A stretch of 40,090 bases of DNA from JADKIH01 sp049363815 (GTDB lineage: Bacteria; Bacteroidota; Bacteroidia; AKYH767-A; 2013-40CM-41-45), in the NCBI GenBank assembly GCA_049363815.1, contig JBMQEM010000207.1:1-40090 (forward strand), read 5' to 3'. The notes below the pieces were generated by a model. The model made no database searches. It was not told the DNA's origin and saw nothing but the letters and a program-made list of their open reading frames with translations. The translations under genes and the position numbers were made by a program. Shown piece by piece: positions 32,818 through 40,090 of this stretch; within the stretch, counting starts at the first letter, position 1; the number at the start of each line of letters is the position of its first letter.

Positions 32818-33806
32818 TTATTTGAATAATAGATTTTATCGATCTCAATTGAATGTGCACATTTAAAATGTGTCATCGGACAAGACCGGTAACCGTGTAA
32901 ACCGCAAGGTCGGCAATTTAATTTTAAACCTGTTTCTGCAATTCTGGATAGATCGGAAAGTGGCCCAAAGCCAAACCCGGGAATAGTTGAACAAAATACT
33001 GCAGTAACCGGAGCATTGATAGCACCGGCCATATGTAATGGTGCAGAATCGTTGACATAATTCATCATGGATTTTTCCATCAATGCTGTCGATTCCAGAA
33101 AAGATAATTTACCGGCCAGGTTCGTAATCTGTCCATGACCACTTTTAGAAATTATTTCTTCTCCAAGACTTGCTTCTGCTTTTGAGCCCAGTAAATAGAC
33201 AGCCGTTTCCGGTGAATCGGTTTTATATTTTTGAACCAGTTCGATCCATTTGTATGCAGGTAATGTTTTGGTAAACCATACTGAACCCGGTGAAATGGTG
33301 ATATATTTTTTATTGGCATATCCGGAGATATTACTTTTATCTGCAGGAGAAGGATAGAGGCGGGGTTTTGAAAATGTCTTATCCGTGAGATGACTGATCA
33401 GCGATTGATTTCTTTCCACTTCATGGGTACCATCACCGATTGAATGCGGAAATCTTCGTGTAAAAAACAGACTGAACGGATTTTTAGAATATCCAAGTTT
33501 CTCTTTTGCACCGGAAAGAATAGTAAGAAGTCCTGTACCGCCGAATCTCTGGAGGTTTATTGCTACATCAAATTTTTTTGCTCTTACTGAATGGATCAAC
33601 CGGATAAGATTTCCGAATTTATTTTTTTTCTTATCCCAGATCAGAACTTCTTTCAGGTAAGGATGTCCGGTTAAAAGTGTTTCATTTCCTTTCCTGACAA
33701 TAATACTGATCTCTGCCTGTGGTAAAACAGAATGTAATTTTTCCACCAATGCTGTTGCAAGAATAACATCGCCTGTGAAAGCAGTCTGAATGATCAGGAA
33801 TTTCAT
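32814..33806 (-). CDS. Glycosyltransferase family 9 (heptosyltransferase-like)
   Basis: 330-residue GT-B fold enzyme of the ADP-heptose:LPS heptosyltransferase type. The N-terminal FLIIQTAFTGDVILATALV is the typical start; SPGSVWFTKTLPAYKW near residue 172, YVNDSAPLHMAGAINAP near 250 (donor-binding Asp) and the Cys-rich end CRPCGLHGYRSCP near 295 agree with family members. It probably adds a sugar to lipid A core or a related surface glycan at the inner face of the membrane. Acceptor and sugar cannot be read from the sequence. Located between dapD (19-base gap) and tsaC. Confidence 0.9.
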   Translation of the reverse strand: MKFLIIQTAFTGDVILATALVEKLHSVLPQAEISIIVRKGNETLLTGHPYLKEVLIWDKKKNKFGNLIRLIHSVRAKKFDVAINLQRFGGTGLLTILSGAKEKLGYSKNPFSLFFTRRFPHSIGDGTHEVERNQSLISHLTDKTFSKPRLYPSPADKSNISGYANKKYITISPGSVWFTKTLPAYKWIELVQKYKTDSPETAVYLLGSKAEASLGEEIISKSGHGQITNLAGKLSFLESTALMEKSMMNYVNDSAPLHMAGAINAPVTAVFCSTIPGFGFGPLSDLSRIAETGLKLNCRPCGLHGYRSCPMTHFKCAHSIEIDKIYYSNK

Positions 33807-33825
33807 GTAATGGATCCGGTATATT

Positions 33826-34632
33826 TTAAACTGAAACTCCGAAATCCCTCAGTGCAGAATTCAGGGAAGTTTTTTTGTCAGTACTCTCTTTTCGTTTTCC
33901 AATGATCAATGCACAGGGAACCTGGAATTCACCGGCAGGATATTTTTTGGTGAATGATCCGGGAATTACAACAGACTTTGATGGGACTTTTCCAATGAAC
34001 TCGACCGGATTCGGACCGGTAACATCAATGATTTTTGTTGACATGGTCAAAACCACATTGGCTCCGAGTACAGCTTCCGTTTCAACATGAACACCTTCAA
34101 CAACAATACAACGGGAACCGATAAAACAATTATCTTCAATGATCACAGGAGCTGCCTGAACCGGTTCCAGCACACCACCGATTCCAACTCCGCCACTAAG
34201 GTGTACGTTCTTTCCGATCTGAGCACAGGAACCTACCGTTGCCCAGGTATCTACCATTGTACCTTCATCGACATATGCCCCGATATTTACATATGAAGGC
34301 ATCAGAATTACACCTTTGGCGAGATAGCTTCCGTACCGGGCTATTCCATGAGGAACTACACGAACTCCCTGACTTGCATAGTCGGTCTTGAGTTTCATTT
34401 TATCATGAAATTCCATTGGACCGGCATGCAGCGTTTCCATTTGTTGAATAGGGAAATATAAAATAACAGCTTTCTTGATCCAGTCATTGACTATCCAGCT
34501 TCCTGCAGAAAATTCCGCAACCCTGATCCGGCCTTTATCGAGTTCTTCAATGATATTTCTGATACAATCCTGGGTGTTTTTCTCTTTCAAAAGCTCCCGG
34601 TTTTCCCATGCTTTCTCGATGATCTCTTTCAT
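33826..34632 (-). CDS. dapD: 2,3,4,5-tetrahydropyridine-2,6-dicarboxylate N-succinyltransferase
   Basis: Succinylates tetrahydrodipicolinate in the lysine / meso-diaminopimelate pathway, so it serves both lysine and cell wall synthesis. 268 residues from ATG 34632 (MKEIIEKAWENRELL); the extension to TTG 34659 is unlikely. A helical N-terminal domain is followed by a left-handed beta-helix of hexapeptide repeats (about 100-210), with MPSYVNIGAYVDEGTMVDTW, GGVGIGGVLEPVQAAPVIIED and FIGSRCIVVEGVHVE. First gene of the minus-strand dapD-GT9-tsaC group, divergent from ruvX. I found no exact -7 consensus before it. Confidence 0.96.
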   Translation of the reverse strand: MKEIIEKAWENRELLKEKNTQDCIRNIIEELDKGRIRVAEFSAGSWIVNDWIKKAVILYFPIQQMETLHAGPMEFHDKMKLKTDYASQGVRVVPHGIARYGSYLAKGVILMPSYVNIGAYVDEGTMVDTWATVGSCAQIGKNVHLSGGVGIGGVLEPVQAAPVIIEDNCFIGSRCIVVEGVHVETEAVLGANVVLTMSTKIIDVTGPNPVEFIGKVPSKSVVIPGSFTKKYPAGEFQVPCALIIGKRKESTDKKTSLNSALRDFGVSV

Positions 34633-34746
34633 AAATAGGATGACTTGATTTGAAAGCAAAGGAAAGTCTCAATACTGAAACTAACAATACTTTTCTTTAT
34701 TGTTTTAGAGCAAGTATTCAGTTACTTTGTTGATTGGATAGAGAGG

Positions 34747-34784
34747 TAAATTTGCTGCAAAATCATATTTTTGGGCTATATTTG
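34747..34784 (+). promoter_or_regulatory. Promoter of ruvX with tandem TAnnTTTG boxes
   Basis: TATATTTG (34777-34784) is 4 bases before the ATG at 34789. A TTTG at 34751-34754 lies 22 bases upstream, as a -33 element; it is itself part of a second full -7 match, TAAATTTG (34747-34754). The frame extended to TTG 34771 would run through the -7 box and is rejected. Confidence 0.75.
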
Positions 34785-34788
34785 CCAA

Positions 34789-35205
34789 ATGGGAAGAATT
34801 ATGGCTATTGATTATGGAACCAAACGCGTTGGTATTGCCATAACCGACCCTAACAAGATAATAGCTACGGCATTAGATACTATTCATTCAAAAGATATCA
34901 TTGAATATTTAAAAAAATACTTCAGCTTAAATGATGTGGAATTGGTAGTTGTTGGTGAGCCAAAGCAAATGAATAATACTGCTTCTGAAGTGACACCACA
35001 GGTAGAGCAATTTGTAAAAACAATAAAGAAAACTTTTCCTGAAATGTCTGTAGCAAGATTCGACGAACGGTTTACTTCCAAGATGGCAGAACAGGCGATA
35101 AGGATGAGTGGAGTAAAAAAAATGGAACGCAGAAATAAATCATTGGTCGACCAGACAAGTGCAGTAATAATTTTGCAATCATATATGAATGCAAATCAGA
35201 TTTGA
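34789..35205 (+). CDS. ruvX: Putative pre-16S rRNA nuclease / Holliday junction resolvase-like (YqgF/RuvX)
   Basis: 138-residue RNase H-fold protein. MAIDYGTKRVGIAITD at the start carries the first catalytic Asp, VVVGEPKQMNNTASEVTPQV near residue 50 the Glu, ARFDERFTSKMAEQAI near 90 a further Asp, and KSLVDQTSAVIILQSYM the last Asp. YqgF proteins process the 5' end of 16S rRNA in E. coli; the resolvase name is older. Start chosen from the -7 box 4 bases upstream. It is followed after 11 bases by def. Confidence 0.93.
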   Translation: MGRIMAIDYGTKRVGIAITDPNKIIATALDTIHSKDIIEYLKKYFSLNDVELVVVGEPKQMNNTASEVTPQVEQFVKTIKKTFPEMSVARFDERFTSKMAEQAIRMSGVKKMERRNKSLVDQTSAVIILQSYMNANQI

Positions 35206-35216
35206 AAATTGAGTCT

Positions 35217-35783
35217 ATGATATATCCAATTATCGCTTATGGAGATCCGGTGTTAAAAAAGAAAGCACAGGAAATTGATAAAAATTATCCAAAGTTGAAG
35301 GAACTGATCGACGATATGTTCGAAACTATGTATGATAGCAGTGGAGTAGGTTTAGCTGCTCCACAAATCGGACTTTCTATTCGGTTATTTGTTATTGACG
35401 GTGCACCATTTGAGGAAGATCCTGTAAAGGACTTCAAAGAAGTTTTCATTAATGCAGTGATCCGCGAAGAGAATGGTGATCTATGGAAATTCAATGAAGG
35501 TTGTTTGTCCATTCCTTCAGTCCGCGAAGATGTGCTGCGTAAACCGGAATTGAACATAGAATACTATGATGCAAACTGGAAATTGCAAAAAAAGACATTT
35601 GATGGAATGGCTGCACGGATCATTCAGCATGAATATGATCATATCGAAGGAATTCTCTTTACTGACAGGATCTCGCCATTGAGACAACGATTGATCAAGA
35701 AGAAACTGATCAACATCTCACAAGGCATTGTTGATGTAGATTATAAAATGAAATTCCCTGCGCGGACCCGGACTTCAAAATAA
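35217..35783 (+). CDS. def: Peptide deformylase
   Basis: Removes the formyl group from the N-terminal Met of new proteins. The 188-residue enzyme carries the three motifs GVGLAAPQIG near residue 44, EGCLSIPSV near 98 (metal-binding Cys) and QHEYDHIEG near 142 (two metal-binding His and the catalytic Glu). ATG 35217 (MIYPIIAYGDPVLKK) is used; a TTG at 35202 would overlap the ruvX stop and is less likely. Likely co-transcribed with ruvX and the following lipoprotein gene (13-base gap). Confidence 0.96.
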   Translation: MIYPIIAYGDPVLKKKAQEIDKNYPKLKELIDDMFETMYDSSGVGLAAPQIGLSIRLFVIDGAPFEEDPVKDFKEVFINAVIREENGDLWKFNEGCLSIPSVREDVLRKPELNIEYYDANWKLQKKTFDGMAARIIQHEYDHIEGILFTDRISPLRQRLIKKKLINISQGIVDVDYKMKFPARTRTSK

Positions 35784-35796
35784 ATCCAATGAGTAT

Positions 35797-36336
35797 ATGA
35801 AATTGTACAGATCAATAGCGTTACTTTTTTTTATAACATTTCTTGTCGGCTGCTCTTCTGAAAAAGAGCAGTTGATGAATGAAATTAAAAAGGCAGAGTC
35901 AGGTTTGGTAAATGATGTATCACTGGTTGTTGATCCTGAAAAGGGCAAGGCGGTGAAAGATCTGTATCTGAAATTTGCCGGTCTGTATCCAGATGATACC
36001 TTGAGTGCATCTTATTTATTTAAGGCAGCTGATCTTTCCAATAGTATGAGAGATCCCAACACTGCTGTGGAATTACTTGGACGATTATTGAATAAATATC
36101 CAACACACCAAAGATGCGCTTCTGCACTTTTTATGCAGGCTTTTATATATGATACAGAATTACATTCAAAGGAAGCTGCAAAAAGAAGATATAAAGAATT
36201 TGTGCAACGCTTCCCGGACCATCCGCTTGCTCCAAGTGCACAAGCTACCTTTGAACAACTTGAAATGGGAATCAGCGATGAGGAACTGGTAAAGAAATTT
36301 CAGATGATGAATGATTCAGCAAATACATCCAATTAA
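35797..36336 (+). CDS. TPR-type lipoprotein (BamD/YfiO-like repeat region)
   Basis: 179 residues. The leader ends in the lipobox LVGC with the lipidated Cys at residue 19. The mature part is helical, with tetratricopeptide-like pairs, among them LYLKFAGLYPDDTLSASYLF, AVELLGRLLNKYPTHQRCASA and AAKRRYKEFVQRFPDHPLA, the last being a typical BamD/YbgF-like TPR. Too short to be a full BamD, so it is named only by fold. Probably anchored to the outer or inner membrane facing the periplasm. Follows def by 13 bases. Confidence 0.8.
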   Translation: MKLYRSIALLFFITFLVGCSSEKEQLMNEIKKAESGLVNDVSLVVDPEKGKAVKDLYLKFAGLYPDDTLSASYLFKAADLSNSMRDPNTAVELLGRLLNKYPTHQRCASALFMQAFIYDTELHSKEAAKRRYKEFVQRFPDHPLAPSAQATFEQLEMGISDEELVKKFQMMNDSANTSN

Positions 36337-36377
36337 TTTCCGGTAAGTTAGTTTCACTTCTTCATTCCACTTTCAAT

Positions 36378-37178
36378 TTATTGCTCAAACTCCAACCTCA
36401 AATTTTTCTCCAGCTCATCCAGCGAAACATTCAGTTGGATCTGTCCTTCTTTTGCAATAGAAATATCACCTGTCTCTTCTGATACGGACAAAGCAATTGC
36501 ATCACTTTGTTCTGTTACTCCGATCGCTGCTCTGTGACGCATACCCAGATGTGCCGGAAGGTCAACATTCTCAGTGACCGGTAATACACACCGTGCAGCT
36601 TTAATTTTATTATTGACAATGATAATGGCACCATCGTGCATAGGGGAATTCTTAAAAAAAATACTTTCGATCAATCGCTGTGAAATATCTGCGTCCATAT
36701 TATCGCCGGTATTGGAGAAATATTTCAATTGAGATGACTTGGCAAGGACAATGATAGCACCTGTACGACTTTTTGACATTTGTCTGCAGGCTTTTACAAT
36801 TGCCGAAATATCAAGCGGTGGATTTTTCTGGGTTTGCCAGTTCCAGGGAAGGAATTGTTTGGTGAAATTATTTTTCGATAAAATATTATTCGTTCCAAGT
36901 ACAATTAAAAACCTACGAACCTCCTGCTGAAAGACGATGATCAATGCAATAAAACCGAGACTGATGAACTGTCCGAGAATAGTTCCCAGCAACTCCATAT
37001 TCAGGATCTTTACGCAGATCCAGTACAATGCATATACTGTAAGTAAGCCGATAAAGATATTGATGGCAACTCCACCGCGTAATAAATTGTAAAGTTTGTA
37101 AAGCAGAAAAGTCACAATAGCAATATCGATCAGATCAATGAGCCTGATAGTGAGAAAGCCGATGTGGAAGAGGTCCAT
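36378..37178 (-). CDS. cdaA: Diadenylate cyclase CdaA
   Basis: Makes cyclic di-AMP from two ATP. 266 residues: three N-terminal membrane helices (about 10-30, 36-56 and 60-80), then a DAC domain with HDGAIIIVNN near residue 179 and LGMRHRAAIG near 211, the two signature motifs (DGA, RHR). Ends with EELEKNLRLEFEQ-like helix. c-di-AMP usually controls potassium/osmotic balance and wall integrity. No YbbR-like CdaR partner is adjacent. It lies 158 bases downstream of folP on the same strand and is convergent with the TPR lipoprotein gene (41-base gap). Confidence 0.94.
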   Translation of the reverse strand: MDLFHIGFLTIRLIDLIDIAIVTFLLYKLYNLLRGGVAINIFIGLLTVYALYWICVKILNMELLGTILGQFISLGFIALIIVFQQEVRRFLIVLGTNNILSKNNFTKQFLPWNWQTQKNPPLDISAIVKACRQMSKSRTGAIIVLAKSSQLKYFSNTGDNMDADISQRLIESIFFKNSPMHDGAIIIVNNKIKAARCVLPVTENVDLPAHLGMRHRAAIGVTEQSDAIALSVSEETGDISIAKEGQIQLNVSLDELEKNLRLEFEQ

Positions 37179-37201
37179 TATTTTTTAGTGAGTAGTATTT
37201 G

Positions 37202-37215
37202 GTAATTAGTAATTA
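37202..37215. repeat. Two GTAATTA heptamers in the cdaA-folP gap
   Basis: GTAATTA is repeated exactly at 37202-37208 and 37209-37215, with an imperfect copy before it. Same 7-base period as the arrays beside proline dehydrogenase but different sequence. The rest of the 158-base gap (37179-37336) is AT-rich, with no recognised element. Confidence 0.5.
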
Positions 37216-37336
37216 GCTCTGGATAATAAATTGCACTTGCTTTCTTATCTATTTTTTGATCTTGAATGAATATTCTTTTTTCAACTTTCAACTGGTGTCT
37301 GATAATTCACATTTCGCATTCCGAAATTATTATATT

Positions 37337-38176
37337 TTATTCAACCTTGCGATATTGCTCCACAAGAGTTATCACCTGTCTTGCTTCAATAACATCATGG
37401 ACCCGGAGGATGGATGCATTATTCATCAGAGCAAGTGTATTGAGAACTGTAGTGCCGTTTAGAGAATCCTCCGGCTTAATATTCAGAACTTTGTTGACCA
37501 TTGATTTTCTGCTTATTCCTGCGAGTATTGGGATATTGAAATTGTTGAATACATGCATATTCTTTAAAAGCGAATAATTTTGTTCGATCGTTTTGCCGAA
37601 TCCGAATCCGGGGTCGATCACGAGCTGCGTAACTCCCATCGATTTTAATTCGGCAATTTTCCGGTCAAAATAATTCCATACGTCAAGTACAATGTTGACA
37701 TTTTCCGTAACAGTATGCATTGATTTTGTATTACCGGGAATGTGCATCAATATATAAGGCACCTTGAGTGATGCTATCGTTTCAAACATTTTATGATCAT
37801 GAGTTCCGCCACTGATATCGTTTATGATAGAAGCTCCCTGATCGGCCGTTTTTATGGCAACGTCGCTGTAAAAAGTGTCCACTGAAATAATGCTTTTTGG
37901 AAACTCTTTCAGAATGATTGGAATAACATTTTTGATACGATTCCATTCTTCAGATTCACTGACGATTTCAGCACCCGGACGGGTCGATTGCCCACCGATG
38001 TCTAAAATATCGGCTCCGTTTTTAAGAAGGAATTCTATGCGATCAAGAAGAGAGCGATCGTCCTGGTATTTTCCGCCGTCAAAGAAGGAATCTGGTGTCA
38101 GATTTACGATACCCATGACAACCGGTGTTGATAAATCTAAAAGCCTTCCACGGCAGTTTAAGGAGAAATTCATCAT
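37337..38176 (-). CDS. folP: Dihydropteroate synthase
   Basis: Condenses 4-aminobenzoate with hydroxymethyl-dihydropterin diphosphate in folate synthesis; the sulfonamide target. The 279-residue barrel has VVMGIVNLTPDSFFDGG near residue 20, ADILDIGGQSTRPGAE near 57, IISVDTFYSDVA near 95, IINDISGG, LVIDPGFGFGKT near 183 and GISRKSMVN near 215. The start is set at ATG 38176 (MMNFSLNCRGRLL). A frame to TTG 38248 exists but would run through the putative -7 box. The usual length of about 280 agrees with the shorter form. Confidence 0.95.
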   Translation of the reverse strand: MMNFSLNCRGRLLDLSTPVVMGIVNLTPDSFFDGGKYQDDRSLLDRIEFLLKNGADILDIGGQSTRPGAEIVSESEEWNRIKNVIPIILKEFPKSIISVDTFYSDVAIKTADQGASIINDISGGTHDHKMFETIASLKVPYILMHIPGNTKSMHTVTENVNIVLDVWNYFDRKIAELKSMGVTQLVIDPGFGFGKTIEQNYSLLKNMHVFNNFNIPILAGISRKSMVNKVLNIKPEDSLNGTTVLNTLALMNNASILRVHDVIEARQVITLVEQYRKVE

Positions 38177-38231
38177 AAAAATGTATCTTCGCAAGCGTTC
38201 ATAAATGGTCTTTTGATCGTAAAATGTCGTA

Positions 38232-38239
38232 CAAAAATA
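38232..38239 (-). promoter_or_regulatory. Possible -7 box of folP
   Basis: On the minus strand TATTTTTG matches TAnnTTTG, about 55 bases before the folP ATG and inside the short folP / DUF1599 divergent gap. No clear -33 element, so this is tentative. Confidence 0.45.
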
Positions 38240-38255
38240 CACAATCAATTAAGAA

Positions 38256-38840
38256 ATGAAATCAGAAGCCGTAATTTCAGTACCGGCAAAGGAAATGACC
38301 AAAAGTACCTCCACACATTATAACGAGATCATCGGCCGCTGCAAGGATCTTTTCATCAATAAAATGAAAGATTATGGTACGGCATGGCGCATTCTGAGAT
38401 TAAGCTCGATTACAGATCAGATCTTTATCAAGGCTCAGCGGATCAGAAGTATAGAAGAAAAGGGTATTCAGAAAGTAAATGATACTATTGATGGTGAATT
38501 CGTTGGAATCATCAACTATTGTGTAATTGCCCTTATCCAGATTGAAATGGGAAGTGAAGAGAATCTTGAAATGCCTGCTTCAGAAGTGACCCGTCATTTT
38601 GAATTTCATGTCAAAAAGTCGAAGGAGTTGATGGAAGATAAGAATCACGATTATGGTGAAGCCTGGCGTGGTATGCGTACCAGCTCAATGACTGATCTTA
38701 TCCTTATGAAATTGCTTCGTATCAAACAGATCGAGGATAATAAAGGAAGCACTTTAGTAAGTGAAGGCATAGAGGCCAATTATTACGATATCATTAACTA
38801 TTCAGTTTTTGCTTTAATAAAACTGGAATCAGAAAAATAA
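38256..38840 (+). CDS. DUF1599 protein with internal duplication
   Basis: 194 residues made of two related halves: about 24-100 (KMKDYGTAWRILRLSSITDQI, GIINYCVIALIQIE) and about 116-192 (KNHDYGEAWRGMRTSSMTDLI, DIINYSVFALIKLE). The shared DYG.AWR..R..S.TD signature and the closing INY.V.ALI are those of DUF1599. The function is unknown. No signal peptide or membrane helix. It lies divergent from folP and 9 bases before the BT_3928-family gene, a neighbourhood I recall as common in Bacteroidota. Confidence 0.9.
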   Translation: MKSEAVISVPAKEMTKSTSTHYNEIIGRCKDLFINKMKDYGTAWRILRLSSITDQIFIKAQRIRSIEEKGIQKVNDTIDGEFVGIINYCVIALIQIEMGSEENLEMPASEVTRHFEFHVKKSKELMEDKNHDYGEAWRGMRTSSMTDLILMKLLRIKQIEDNKGSTLVSEGIEANYYDIINYSVFALIKLESEK

Positions 38841-38849
38841 AATCAGCTT

Positions 38850-39968
38850 ATGAAAATTCTTGCTCAGATCTCACGATTACTTGTTGGAGTTTTGTTTATC
38901 ATTTCCGGATTCATCAAAGCAAATGACCCACTGGGTTTTTCTTACAAGCTTGATGAATATTTTGAAGTATTCAATATGCCATGGTTGAAATTTGCCTCGC
39001 TGGCTCTAGCAATCGGAATTTGTGCCTTCGAGATCGGAATTGGAGTGGCCTTGTTACTGGGTGCAAAGATGAAATTTACTGTGTGGTCGTTATTTTTAAT
39101 GATCATATTTTTCACCTTCCTCACTTTCTATTCATGGTATTTTGATGTAGTCAAAGATTGCGGATGTTTTGGAGATGCCCTGCATCTTACACCATTCCAG
39201 TCATTCATGAAAGATGTGGTCTTACTGGTGTTGATCACATTTATTTTCCTGAAGAGAAATGAAATAAAACCATTGTTTGGCGAAACTGCATCAACATATG
39301 CTGCTTATGCCGGATTTATTGCTTCCTTCTGTTTCTCCATGTATTGCTATATGCATCTTCCGGTAATTGATTTCCGGCCGTATGCAATCGGTTCTAGTAT
39401 ACCTGAAGGAATGGAACTTCCGCCAAATGCAAAAAAAGACAGTGTCGTAATGGTTTTCATCTATGAAAAAGATGGAAAGCAACTGGAATTGAATATGGAT
39501 CAATTGTCAACGCTTGACGATACATATAAGTTTATCGACCGGAAAGACAAGGTAATCGTAGAAGGTGACAAACCAAAGATCCATGACTTTACTATTAATT
39601 CAGTTGATGGGTCAGATATAACGGAAGATGTCCTTAAACAACCTAGCGTTTTTCTGCTTGTAGCTTACGATATCAATCATACGGATAATGATGTTCAATC
39701 ACAGGTCAACGACTTCGTTGCGCTGTGTCAGAAGGCAGGAGTGGAGTTTATGGGACTAACTGCTTCTGCTCCTAAGGAAGTTGATGATTTCAAGCACAAG
39801 CATAATTCTTTATTTGATTACTACTATACAGATGGAACTACTTTAAAAACGATCATCCGTTCCAACCCGGGACTGGTCCTTCTTCAGAATGGAGTAGTGA
39901 AGGGGATGTGGCATCACAATGACTTTCCGACGTTTGATGAAGTGAAAAAATTGTATTTACAAAAATAG
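38850..39968 (+). CDS. BT_3928-family protein: DoxX-like membrane domain plus thioredoxin-like domain
   Basis: 372 residues. The N-terminal half has a DoxX-like fold with four hydrophobic helices, starting ISRLLVGVLFIISGFIKAND, and a Cys pair in VVKDCGCFGDALHLTPFQS near residue 106. A fifth membrane segment near residue 150 (AAYAGFIASFCFSMYCYMH) leads to a C-terminal periplasmic domain of thioredoxin-like pattern (FLLVAYDIN.., FMGLTASAPKEVDDF, NPGLVLLQNGVVKGMWHHND). No CxxC is seen in the C-terminal domain. Likely a membrane redox or transport-associated protein; the true role is unknown. It ends just before the decamer repeats. Confidence 0.85.
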   Translation: MKILAQISRLLVGVLFIISGFIKANDPLGFSYKLDEYFEVFNMPWLKFASLALAIGICAFEIGIGVALLLGAKMKFTVWSLFLMIIFFTFLTFYSWYFDVVKDCGCFGDALHLTPFQSFMKDVVLLVLITFIFLKRNEIKPLFGETASTYAAYAGFIASFCFSMYCYMHLPVIDFRPYAIGSSIPEGMELPPNAKKDSVVMVFIYEKDGKQLELNMDQLSTLDDTYKFIDRKDKVIVEGDKPKIHDFTINSVDGSDITEDVLKQPSVFLLVAYDINHTDNDVQSQVNDFVALCQKAGVEFMGLTASAPKEVDDFKHKHNSLFDYYYTDGTTLKTIIRSNPGLVLLQNGVVKGMWHHNDFPTFDEVKKLYLQK

Positions 39969-39979
39969 TTAAATTGAAA

Positions 39980-40090
39980 GAAGTATAAAGAAGTGAAAAG
40001 AAGTGAAAAGAAGTGAAATGAAGTGAAGAGAAGTTCTTCATTATACTTCATTATACTTCATTATACTTCATTATACTTCATTATACTTCA
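39980..40090. repeat. Inverted tandem decamer array, cut by the window edge
   Basis: Five units of GAAGTGAAAA type (39980-40029, the first being GAAGTATAAA) are followed by the junction GAAGTTCTTC (40030-40039) and five exact ATTATACTTC units (40040-40089). The second unit is complementary to the first at 5 outer bases (GAAGT/ACTTC) and partly inside, so the two blocks can fold into a long imperfect hairpin. It starts 11 bases after the stop of the BT_3928-family gene. Total length is unknown because the window ends within it. Confidence 0.93.

Overview
The window is a contiguous, gene-dense stretch of a chromosome from a member of the Bacteroidota. The evidence for that phylum is: promoters of the TAnnTTTG (-7) / TTG (-33) type a few bases upstream of start codons, very little Shine-Dalgarno signal, a type IX secretion (T9SS) type B sorting domain on a large PKD protein, a PafA-type phosphatase, DUF1599 and BT_3928-family proteins, and lipoproteins whose lipobox cysteine is followed by charged residues. 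The DNA is AT-rich. No rRNA, tRNA, CRISPR array, transposase, integrase or prophage gene was seen. No intergenic gap exceeds about 300 bases.

Layout. 1-1530: a proline dehydrogenase gene flanked by heptamer repeat arrays. 1529-4944: a tight shikimate operon (DAHP synthase-chorismate mutase fusion, aroB, aroA). 4934-7755: a convergent two-gene envelope operon with its own promoter, a small outer-membrane barrel protein followed by a helix-hairpin-helix protein with a long beta-rich C-terminal region. 7872-10070: DUF421 membrane protein and purE-purK. 10224-15326: hpt, adk, obgE, a PAP2 phosphatase, a lipoprotein and a PafA-like alkaline phosphatase, closed by a strong terminator. 15521-20260: a 1579-residue secreted PKD/Ig-like repeat protein. 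20418-24221: an orphan alpha-oxoamine synthase, a divergent response regulator and membrane histidine kinase, and a small unknown protein. 24331-28914: divergent secreted M14 and M16 metallopeptidases. 29025-34632: a minus-strand block of RNA-modification and metabolic genes (miaA, a pRiA4b ORF-3-like protein, cca, tsaC, a GT9 glycosyltransferase, dapD). 34789-36336: ruvX, def and a TPR-type lipoprotein. 36378-39968: cdaA and folP on the minus strand, then DUF1599 and a BT_3928-family DoxX/thioredoxin-like protein. The window ends inside an inverted decamer repeat array.

Most genes are core functions: aromatic amino acids, purines, lysine/peptidoglycan precursor, tRNA maturation, ribosome-linked GTPase, folate and c-di-AMP. 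The accessory parts concern the envelope and secretion. I do not see a clear new defence or mobile system. The less explained items are the helix-hairpin-helix/barrel operon, the orphan alpha-oxoamine synthase, the acidic-tailed pRiA4b-like protein, and non-coding structure: inverted short tandem repeats next to stop codons and a set of very long-armed hairpins, including a 66-bp perfect palindrome.

Several starts were moved downstream of the longest reading frame, because the longest frame began at TTG or ran through a -7 box (DAHP synthase, hpt, purK, ruvX, def, dapD, folP, the pRiA4b-like gene and the M16 peptidase).
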